This document shows positions 57,556 to 64,000 of a stretch of 64,000 nt of DNA, piece after piece (position 1 is the stretch's first letter; each line of letters opens with the position of its first letter). The DNA is from Alloyangia pacifica (lineage in GTDB: Bacteria > Pseudomonadota > Alphaproteobacteria > Rhodobacterales > Rhodobacteraceae). The notes beneath the pieces are model-generated. The model searched no databases, was not told the DNA's origin, and saw only the letters and a program-made list of their open reading frames with translations. A program made the translations under genes and the position numbers. The DNA lies in contig NZ_JAIVKX010000002.1 in NCBI RefSeq assembly GCF_020524285.1, positions 248,001 through 312,000 on the forward strand, given 5' to 3'.

Positions 57556-58629
57556 TCAGCCGGTCATCGCCGGGCCGCGCAGCACCATCAGCTCGCCGAC
57601 GTTCTCGCGCGTGACATAGCCCAGCACATGCGCCTTGGCGTCGACCACCGCCACGGCGGGCGCTTCTGCCAGCGCGTCGAGCACCGATTGCAGCGGGGCG
57701 CCGAGGGGCAATTGCGGGACCTCGGTCATGAACTCGGCGACCTGCCGTGTCGCGTGTTCCTCGGCGATGCCGCGGAACAGCGCATCGCGGGTCAGGAACC
57801 CGGCGAGTTGGCCCTCCGGGGCGAGCACCGGGAACTCGTGCTGGGTCGTGCGGATCAGCGTCTGCCCTGCGGTGGCGAGCGTGTCCTCGGGGCGCAGCGA
57901 CTCGAAGCTGGTTATCATCGCGTCGCGCGCCAGCAGGTCATGCGCCACGGCGCGGCTGGCGACGTCCTGGCTCTCGGCCTGGCCGGCGAAGAAGACGAAG
58001 ATGGCGATGAGGATCAGGATGAAGTTGCCCGAGCTGAGCCCCCAGAAGGCCAGCCCGAAGGCGAGGATCTGCCCGGTGACCGCCGCTGCGCGGGTGGCGC
58101 GCACGCGGTCGGTACGCAGCGCCAGCACCGCGCGCAGCACCCGCCCGCCGTCCATCGGGAAGGCCGGGATCATGTTGAACAGCGCCAGCGCGAGGTTGAT
58201 CGCCGCAAGCTGGCTGAGAAAGGCCCCCGTGCCCTCGCCGAGCGCCGAGAGCGCGCCCATGCCGGAATTGGCCCCCAGCAGCACCAGCACCAGCCAGATC
58301 GCCACGTTGACCAGCGGGCCGGCGATGGCCACGGCGATCTCCTGCATGGGTTTCTCGGGCATGCGCTCGAGCCGGGCGAGCCCGCCGATCGGCAACAGGG
58401 TGATGTCGGGGGTCTTGATGCCGAAGCGCCGGGCGGTCAGCGCGTGGCCGAACTCATGCGCCACGACGCAGGCGAAGAGCGCGAGGATGAAGAGCACGTT
58501 CTGCACCGCCGCGGCCATGCCGCCCGCCGACCATGCCGCGACGCCGATCCAGAGCAGCAGCAGGAAGAAGGTCGCATGCACGCGCAGCTCCGAGCCGAAG
58601 AGGCGGCCAATGGGAAAGGACCAATGCAT
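57556..58629 (-). CDS. Site-2 protease (M50) with CBS domains
   Basis: A 357-residue membrane protein. The zinc motif HEFGH (about residue 58) and NMIPAFPMDGGRVLRAVL (about 150) with its Asp ligand identify an M50 intramembrane protease. The C-terminal 110 residues contain two CBS motifs (AHDLLARDAMITSF..., and AEFMTEVPQLPLGAPLQSVL), a known fusion. Such enzymes cleave anti-sigma factors or other membrane proteins. The ATG at 58629 was chosen over an upstream in-frame start. Confidence 0.93.
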   Translation of the reverse strand: MHWSFPIGRLFGSELRVHATFFLLLLWIGVAAWSAGGMAAAVQNVLFILALFACVVAHEFGHALTARRFGIKTPDITLLPIGGLARLERMPEKPMQEIAVAIAGPLVNVAIWLVLVLLGANSGMGALSALGEGTGAFLSQLAAINLALALFNMIPAFPMDGGRVLRAVLALRTDRVRATRAAAVTGQILAFGLAFWGLSSGNFILILIAIFVFFAGQAESQDVASRAVAHDLLARDAMITSFESLRPEDTLATAGQTLIRTTQHEFPVLAPEGQLAGFLTRDALFRGIAEEHATRQVAEFMTEVPQLPLGAPLQSVLDALAEAPAVAVVDAKAHVLGYVTRENVGELMVLRGPAMTG

Positions 58630-58842
58630 GAGGCGACTCCTTGCCGGCAATCTCCGGGGCCCGTGCAGACCCCTTTAGAAACGTTACGCTTTTCCCGTCA
58701 GCATGTAAGGGGGCATTTCCGCGGCGCGATGCCGCGCCGGTCTTTTCTGCGTGAGCGCGCAACTGCGGCGCGCGAGCCGCGTTGGGATCACAGCGCCTCG
58801 CGTGGCACATGCGCCCGGGGCGACCTGGAACTGGAGGACCTC

Positions 58843-59343
58843 ATGAAGACCATCGCCCTAGCCACCACGCTGCTCGGTTTCGCCGCCGCGCCCGCCATGG
58901 CCGCCACCGTCACCGCAAACCTCACCGGCACCGACGGGAGCGAGATCGGCACGGTCACCGTGACCGACACGCCCTCGGGCATGGCGCATGCCACCGTCGA
59001 ATTGCAGGGCCTGCCGGAAGGCGTGCACGGCATCCACATCCACGAGACCGGCGATTGCTCGGCCTCCGACTTCACCTCGGCCGGTGGCCACCTCGCCGCG
59101 GGCGCCGAGCACGGCGTGATGGTCGAGGGCGGCCCGCACCCGGGCGACCTGCCCAACGCCCACGTGCCCGCCGATGGCGCGGTGACGGTCGAGGCATTTC
59201 TGCCAGCGGTATCGGTGGAAGAGCTGATGATGGACGACGACGGCTCGGCCTTCATCGTCCACGCCGGTGCCGACGACTACGAGAGCCAGCCCTCGGGCGA
59301 CGCGGGCAGCCGCCTGGCCTGCGGTGTCTTCGAGCCGGAATGA
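58843..59343 (+). CDS. Cu/Zn superoxide dismutase-family protein
   Basis: A 166-residue exported protein. The signal peptide is MKTIALATTLLGFAAAPAMA. The mature part contains copper ligands in GIHIHETGDCSASDF and the bridging and zinc region SAGGHLAAGAEHGVMVEGGP with HPGDLPN, then FIVHAGADDYESQPSGDAGS. Two Cys (in GDC and LACGV) form the usual disulfide. It differs from classical SodC in the loop between the ligands (a GAEHGV insertion) but appears to keep all ligands. It stands alone, divergent from the protease. Confidence 0.85.
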   Translation: MKTIALATTLLGFAAAPAMAATVTANLTGTDGSEIGTVTVTDTPSGMAHATVELQGLPEGVHGIHIHETGDCSASDFTSAGGHLAAGAEHGVMVEGGPHPGDLPNAHVPADGAVTVEAFLPAVSVEELMMDDDGSAFIVHAGADDYESQPSGDAGSRLACGVFEPE

Positions 59344-59370
59344 TCGGGGCCTGAACCGGCAGGCGTGGGC

Positions 59371-59964
59371 CTAGGACCCGCGCCGTGCCCAGGCGATGGC
59401 GTCATCCAGATGGTCGTCACCCCAGAACATCTCGTGTCCGACCGCGAAGGTGGGCGAGCCGAAGACGCCCAGCGTCATCGCATCGGCGGTGGCGCTGGAC
59501 AGCGCGTGCACGATTTCCTCGGACCCCGCGCGCTCCAGCACCCGCTCCGGATCCTGGCCGACCTCGCGCAGGCTCTCCGAGAGGTTCGGCTCCTCTCCGG
59601 CGGGTTCGCCCAGCTCGAACCAGCGCCGGTAGGTCGCGCGGGTGTAGTCGATCCCCCAGCCTTCCTGCATGCCCAGCACCGCGACCTCGTTGGCGGTGAC
59701 CAGCCCGGACAGCGGGTAGGGCGCGGGCAGGACCGGGCGGAGCCCGTACTGCTCGGCGCGCCGGGCGATGTCGCGCCACATGTAGGCGGTCTTTATCGGC
59801 TTGTCCTTGAAGGGAATGTTGTTCTGCGCCGTCATCACGTGACGCACGTTGAACGGGCGCCAGGTGAAGTCGATCCCGTCGGTCTGCGCCACCTGTGGCA
59901 GGCGCATCACGGTCAGGTAGCTGTAGGTGCTGCCGACGGAATACCAGAAGTCGATCGTGGTCAT
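59371..59964 (-). CDS. 2-Hydroxychromene-2-carboxylate isomerase (DsbA/kappa GST family)
   Basis: A 197-residue protein. IDFWYSVGSTYSYLTVMRLP starts the thioredoxin-like fold with a Ser at the active site, as in HCCA isomerase and kappa-class GST. NIPFKDKPIKTAYMWRDIAR and GVFGSPTFAVGHEMFWGDDH follow the family pattern. HCCA isomerase acts in naphthalene-type breakdown, but many members have other roles. Start MTTIDFWYS was chosen. Confidence 0.9.
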   Translation of the reverse strand: MTTIDFWYSVGSTYSYLTVMRLPQVAQTDGIDFTWRPFNVRHVMTAQNNIPFKDKPIKTAYMWRDIARRAEQYGLRPVLPAPYPLSGLVTANEVAVLGMQEGWGIDYTRATYRRWFELGEPAGEEPNLSESLREVGQDPERVLERAGSEEIVHALSSATADAMTLGVFGSPTFAVGHEMFWGDDHLDDAIAWARRGS

Positions 59965-60127
59965 GCGCAATCCCCCCCTGAGCAAAGACTAGCAGACCTT
60001 TGCGCAGAAATCGCCCTGCTGCCTCGGGCAAACGAGAGGGCGCAGGATCAGGGACCGGACCCCGCCGTTGCGTGGCAGGGTCGGGAGGGCGCCGCAGGGA
60101 GGCCCAGCAGGCCGCCCCGGAGCAAAA

Positions 60128-61642
60128 TCACGCGTTGCCCGAACCGGTGAAGCGCGCCGCGTCCGCCGCCGCGCGCCGGATGGCGTTCGACTTGTGCACG
60201 GTCTCCATGTACTCGGCCTCGGGGTCGCTGTCGTAGACCACGCCGCCGCCCGCCTGGATGTAGAGCTTTTCGTCCTTCACGATGGCCGTACGCAGGGCGA
60301 TGCACATGTCCATGTCGCCGCCCGCGCTGAAGTATCCCACACCGCCGGCGTAGACGCCGCGCTTCTCGGGCTCGAGCTCATCGATGATTTCCATCGCGCG
60401 CACCTTCGGTGCACCCGAGACGGTGCCCGCGGGCATGCCGGCGAAGAAGGCCGACAGCGCGTCCTGATCCTCGGCCAGCTCGCCGACGACGTTCGACACG
60501 ATGTGCATCACGTGGCTGTAGCGCTCGATGGTGAACTGCTCGGTCGGGCGCACGGTGCCGATCTTCGAGACCTTGCCGGTGTCGTTGCGGCCCAGGTCGA
60601 GCAGCATGAGGTGCTCGGCCAGCTCCTTCTTGTCGGCCAGCAGGTCGGCCTCGAGCGCGCGGTCTTCCTCGGGCGTTGCGCCGCGCGGGCGGGTGCCGGC
60701 GATCGGGCGGATGGTGACCTCTCGCCCGAAGACCCGTACGAGGATTTCCGGCGAGGCGCCGACCACCTGGAAGCCGCCGAAGTTGAAATAGAACATGAAG
60801 GGCGAGGGGTTGGTGCGCCGCAGGCTGCGGTAGAGCGAGAAGGGCGGCAGCGGGAAATCCTGCGTCCAGCGCTGTGCCGGGACCACCTGGAAGATGTCGC
60901 CCGCGCGGATGTACTCCTTGGCCTTCTCGACCGCGGCCTTGTAGCTCTCGCGGGTGAAGTTCGACACCGGCTCGCCCACCTCGCGCGCCTCGCCCAGCTC
61001 GCGGCCCGCCTGCGGCAGGGCGCGTTCCAGATCGCGCACGGCGTCCATCACCCGTTCGGCGGCCTGCGCATAGGCGGCGCGCGCCGATTGGCCCGACTGC
61101 ACCCAAGCGGGGGCCACCACCGTCACTTCGCCCTTCACCCCGTCGAGCACCGCCACCACCGAGGGGCGCAGCATCACCGCGTCGGGCAGGCCGAGCGGAT
61201 CGGGGTTCACGTCGGGCAGGCGCTCGACCAGCCGGATCATGTCGTAGCCGAGGTAGCCGAATAGCCCCGCTGCGGCCTGCGGCAGATCCTCGGGCAGGTC
61301 GATCTTGCTCTCGGCGATCAGCGCCCGCAGCGAGGCGAGCGGATCGAGGGTCTCCTCCTCGAAAGCCTCGGGATCGAAGCGCGCCTGGCGGTTCAGCCGC
61401 GCCTGCTGGCCGTGGCATTTCCACACGAGGTCGGGCTTCATGCCGATGATCGAGTAGCGCCCGCGCACCTCGCCGCCGGTGACCGACTCCAGCATGAAGG
61501 CGTCCTTGGCCGCCCCCGTGAGCTTGAGCATCAGCGACACCGGCGTGTCGAGGTCGGCGGCGAGCCGGGTGTAGACCACCTGGTTCTCGCCCGCCTCGTA
61601 GGCGCGGGCGAAGTCGTCGTAGGAAGGTGTGAGAGATGCCAT
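60128..61642 (-). CDS. trpE: Anthranilate synthase component I
   Basis: A 504-residue enzyme that makes anthranilate from chorismate with TrpG. RPIAGTRPRGATPEEDRALE, LVDLGRND-type LLDLGRNDTGKVSKIGTVRP and GTVSGAPKVRAMEIIDELEP are active-site segments; AAGLFGYLGYDMIRL is in the N-terminal half. The gene follows ppiD on the same strand with 4 bp between them. It is separated from trpGDC by a block of unrelated genes. Confidence 0.97.
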   Translation of the reverse strand: MASLTPSYDDFARAYEAGENQVVYTRLAADLDTPVSLMLKLTGAAKDAFMLESVTGGEVRGRYSIIGMKPDLVWKCHGQQARLNRQARFDPEAFEEETLDPLASLRALIAESKIDLPEDLPQAAAGLFGYLGYDMIRLVERLPDVNPDPLGLPDAVMLRPSVVAVLDGVKGEVTVVAPAWVQSGQSARAAYAQAAERVMDAVRDLERALPQAGRELGEAREVGEPVSNFTRESYKAAVEKAKEYIRAGDIFQVVPAQRWTQDFPLPPFSLYRSLRRTNPSPFMFYFNFGGFQVVGASPEILVRVFGREVTIRPIAGTRPRGATPEEDRALEADLLADKKELAEHLMLLDLGRNDTGKVSKIGTVRPTEQFTIERYSHVMHIVSNVVGELAEDQDALSAFFAGMPAGTVSGAPKVRAMEIIDELEPEKRGVYAGGVGYFSAGGDMDMCIALRTAIVKDEKLYIQAGGGVVYDSDPEAEYMETVHKSNAIRRAAADAARFTGSGNA

Positions 61643-61646
61643 GGTC

Positions 61647-63494
61647 TTACCGGAAGTTGGTGTGAACGGCATTCACCGCCTGCTGGTCGATATTGACGCC
61701 GGCGCGCTCCTGAATGTCGGTGACGAAGGCGCGGAAGAGATCCTGCGCCACGCTGTTTGCGGCGCGGTCCCTCAGCATGCCTTCGAGCTGCTGCGAGGCG
61801 TCGCTCTCGCGATCGACCGGGGTCACCCCATCGAGCTGCAGGACCAGCGCGGCACCGTCACCCGGCAGCGTGCGGGTCTCGCCCGGCTGCATCTCGAAGG
61901 CCGCCTCGATCAGCCCGGCGGGCATGTCGGAGATCTGAGCGTCGCGGGTCAGCGTCTGCTCCTGGTTGGGCTCGAGGCCGAGGTCGGCGAAGCTCGCACC
62001 GTCGGCGATCTGCTGCGCGAGATCCTCCGCCTGCGTGACCAGCAGCTCGGTTGTCTTGTCGGCATCCCAGCCGGCAGCAACCTCGTCGCGCACCTCCTCG
62101 AAGGGACGCGGCGCGGGCGGGCGGATCTCGTCGAGGCGGATGGCGAAGACGCCGCCGTCACCCAGATCGCTGATCGTCGGGTAGTCGTCCTCGCTGACCG
62201 CCTGCGCGGCCTCGCGGAAGGCGTCATAGCCGGCGATGGTCTCGTCGCTCAGCTCGTTCCATTCGATCGTGCCCAGCTCCATCTCGGTGTCGCCCGCCAG
62301 CTCTTCCAGCGTCGCGCCACCGGCCAGCTCGTCGTCGAGGCTCTGCGCCATGCCCTCGATCACCCGGCGGGCGCGGTCGAGCGCCAGCTCGTCGCGCAGC
62401 ATCGGCACTGCCTGCTCGAAGGGGGTCTCCTGCGCGTGCAGGATGGCGTTGACGCGGTAGAGCGCCGGGCCGAGGTTCGAGGGCAGCGGGCCGGCGACCT
62501 CGCCGGTGTCGATGGCGTAGACGCCGTCGCCCGCTTCGCCGAGCTCGGCCTTGGTCACATCGCCGAGGTCGGTGTCTGCCAGTTGCAGGCCGCGCTCCTC
62601 GACCAGCCCTTCGAAGCCGATCTCGCCCGAGGTGATGCGATCCATCGCCTGCTGTGCCTCGGCCTCGTTGGCGAAGACCAGACGCTCGACGAGGCGGCGC
62701 TCGGGCAGGTTGAACTCGGCGCTGCGCTCGTCATAGGCGGCGCGCAGGGTTTCCTCGTCCAGCTCGACGCTGTCGACGATCATGTCCGGCGTGATCCAGG
62801 CGTAGGTGATGACCTTGGTCTCGGGCAGGGTGAACTGCGCAATGTGGTCGTCGTACCAGGCCTGCAGCTCCGCGTCGGAGGGCACCGGCAGGCCGGTCTC
62901 CAGCGCGTCGGCGCCGAGCCGCGCCCAGGTGAAGTCGCGCGTCTCGCCGGCCCAGCCGAGCAGCGTGTCGACATAGGTGTCGGGCAGGGCGGTGCCGGAA
63001 TAGATGGCCGCGTTCAGCAGGTTGCGGGCGCTTTCGTTGCGCAGGCTCGCCTCGAACTCGGCCTCGGTCAGTCCGGCGTTGCGCAGGGCGAAGGAATAGC
63101 TCTCGCGGCTGAACTTCCCGTCCGGCCCCTGGAAGGAGGAGACCTGGCTCAGCGCCTCGGCCACCTGCTCGTCGCCGACCGAAAGCCCGATCCGGCTTGT
63201 TTCGTCGTCGAGCGCGGCATTGGTCACCACCTGCGCCAGCACCTGGCGGTCGATGCCGAACTGCTGCGCCTGCTCCAGCGTCATCGGCTGGCCGGTCTGC
63301 GCCTCGAAGGCGCGCATCTCGTTCTGCAGCGCGCGGCTGTAGTCGTTCACCGAGATCTCGGTATCGCCGACGGAGCCGATGCCACGCAGGCCGCCGCTGA
63401 AGTTCACCGTGCCGAAGGCGCCGAAGCCCATCACCACGAGGATCAGGAGACCCCATACGAGAGTCTTGCCGATGCTGCTCTTGCCGCGTGCCAT
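61647..63494 (-). CDS. ppiD: PpiD-type periplasmic peptidylprolyl isomerase/chaperone
   Basis: A 615-residue protein with a signal-anchor helix (GKTLVWGLLILVVMGFGAFG) followed by a SurA/PpiD N-terminal chaperone domain and one or more parvulin-like regions (a LVFANEAEAQQAMDRITSGE segment is consistent). It helps outer membrane and exported proteins to fold. The start MARGKSSIGKT is close to typical for the group. It precedes trpE, as in many Rhodobacteraceae. Confidence 0.93.
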   Translation of the reverse strand: MARGKSSIGKTLVWGLLILVVMGFGAFGTVNFSGGLRGIGSVGDTEISVNDYSRALQNEMRAFEAQTGQPMTLEQAQQFGIDRQVLAQVVTNAALDDETSRIGLSVGDEQVAEALSQVSSFQGPDGKFSRESYSFALRNAGLTEAEFEASLRNESARNLLNAAIYSGTALPDTYVDTLLGWAGETRDFTWARLGADALETGLPVPSDAELQAWYDDHIAQFTLPETKVITYAWITPDMIVDSVELDEETLRAAYDERSAEFNLPERRLVERLVFANEAEAQQAMDRITSGEIGFEGLVEERGLQLADTDLGDVTKAELGEAGDGVYAIDTGEVAGPLPSNLGPALYRVNAILHAQETPFEQAVPMLRDELALDRARRVIEGMAQSLDDELAGGATLEELAGDTEMELGTIEWNELSDETIAGYDAFREAAQAVSEDDYPTISDLGDGGVFAIRLDEIRPPAPRPFEEVRDEVAAGWDADKTTELLVTQAEDLAQQIADGASFADLGLEPNQEQTLTRDAQISDMPAGLIEAAFEMQPGETRTLPGDGAALVLQLDGVTPVDRESDASQQLEGMLRDRAANSVAQDLFRAFVTDIQERAGVNIDQQAVNAVHTNFR

Positions 63495-63531
63495 GCGCTG
63501 CCTCTTGATCGTGTGTTTCTGGCGTCGGGGT

Positions 63532-64000
63532 TTACTGGGCCAAGTCCTTGCTCGCAAGGGCTGTTGCGCCCGCGAGCTCGCCAGTACCGTCCCCCGTGCC
63601 GTCCAAGGACCAGTCCAGTGCCTCGAGCCGTGCGAAGAGTTCGCCGATCTCCGCGCGGTTCACATTCGCGAAGGCGAAGCGGAACTGCCGGGCGCCGCGC
63701 GGGTCGGTCTCGGGCATGAACATGGTTCCCGGAAGCGTCAGCACGCCCGCTTCGCGCACCAGCTTTGGCGCGAGCTGCGCCGAGCTTTCCGCGAAGGGAT
63801 GCTCGAGATAGGCGAAATAGGCCCCGAGGCCGAGCAGCTTCCAGCCCTTGGCCTCGAGCCGGGGCATGTTTTCGGCGATGGCGGCGCGGCGGTCGAGGAT
63901 CTCGTCCCGCTCTCCGGCCACCCATTGCCCGAGGTTCTGCAGCCCCCAGAGCGCCGCACTTTGCCCGAGCTGCGTCGCGCAAATGGTTACGGTGTCGAGG
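63532..64000 (-). CDS. Aminotransferase-family protein, partial (start outside window)
   Basis: The minus-strand frame is open to the edge, so the N-terminal part, including the PLP lysine, lies outside. The remaining 155 residues show ATQLGQSAALWGLQN, then LLGLGAYFAYLEHPFAESSA and a later PETDPRGARQFRFAFANVNR, which matches the C-terminal domain of class I/II (aspartate-type) aminotransferases with the substrate-binding Arg (FRFAFANV). The exact substrate is unknown. It lies 37 bp before ppiD. Confidence 0.78.
   Translation of the reverse strand, partial: LDTVTICATQLGQSAALWGLQNLGQWVAGERDEILDRRAAIAENMPRLEAKGWKLLGLGAYFAYLEHPFAESSAQLAPKLVREAGVLTLPGTMFMPETDPRGARQFRFAFANVNRAEIGELFARLEALDWSLDGTGDGTGELAGATALASKDLAQ

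Overview
The window is high-GC, tightly packed chromosomal DNA from an alphaproteobacterium, most likely Rhodobacterales (Roseobacter group, Rhodobacteraceae). This rests on gene content and order: ppiD-trpE and trpGDC-moaC-moeA-lexA facing comEC/gltX/gltA, ccmF-ccmH followed by an enoyl-CoA hydratase, a permuted two-piece tmRNA gene, alphaproteobacterial GTTC-N7-GTTC LexA boxes, and an L21 protein with a C-terminal extension. No phage, IS element, CRISPR array or plasmid gene was found. Identifications come from reading the sequence only; no database search was run.

Layout. 0-5 kb: end of a luciferase-like oxidoreductase, a PACE efflux protein and aconitase. 5-13.3 kb: DUF1223 protein, lipoprotein, LpxL-like acyltransferase, a divergent stand-alone FliG-like protein, purB, two small regulatory or unknown proteins, fumC and an SspB-type ClpXP adaptor. 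13.3-20.6 kb: chromate transporter, DUF1194 protein, permuted tmRNA, a tandem pair of 139-residue STAS-like proteins, mmsA with a divergent LysR regulator, a CBS protein and coaD. 20.6-25.6 kb: DUF1127-like protein, gap, a membrane LuxR / cytochrome b / PepSY cluster, dsbB and a DedA/YqaA protein.

25.8-30.9 kb is the most accessory-looking part. Between tRNA-Leu(CAA) and tRNA-Ser(CGA) lie an acidic protein, a 37-residue exported peptide, a 654-residue multi-pass membrane protein of unknown family, and a translationally coupled periplasmic-binding-protein-like protein with an acidic insert. No ABC permease or ATPase is nearby. This is the best candidate for an undescribed system.

31-46 kb: DUF2059 protein, rplU-rpmA, a GNAT acetyltransferase, ccmF-ccmH, DUF2087 protein, enoyl-CoA hydratase, a CaiB/BaiF CoA-transferase divergent from an HTH-citrate synthase fusion that looks leaderless and self-regulated, canonical gltA, gltX, comEC and lexA. 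46-64 kb: moeA, moaC, trpC, ung (inserted in the trp operon), trpD and trpG. A block of about 9 kb follows: divergent polysaccharide deacetylase, DUF1638, corrinoid protein, a radical SAM gene under a LexA box, a decayed gene, homocysteine methyltransferase, site-2 protease, Cu/Zn SOD-like protein and an HCCA isomerase. The window ends with trpE, ppiD and an aminotransferase cut by the edge.

Functional links: acnA, fumC and gltA supply TCA-cycle enzymes. Possible LacI-family (CceR/GntR-type) operators lie before gap and before the DUF1127-like gene. The corrinoid protein and homocysteine methyltransferase look like two parts of a split B12-dependent methionine synthase. tmRNA and SspB both serve ribosome rescue and ClpXP proteolysis.
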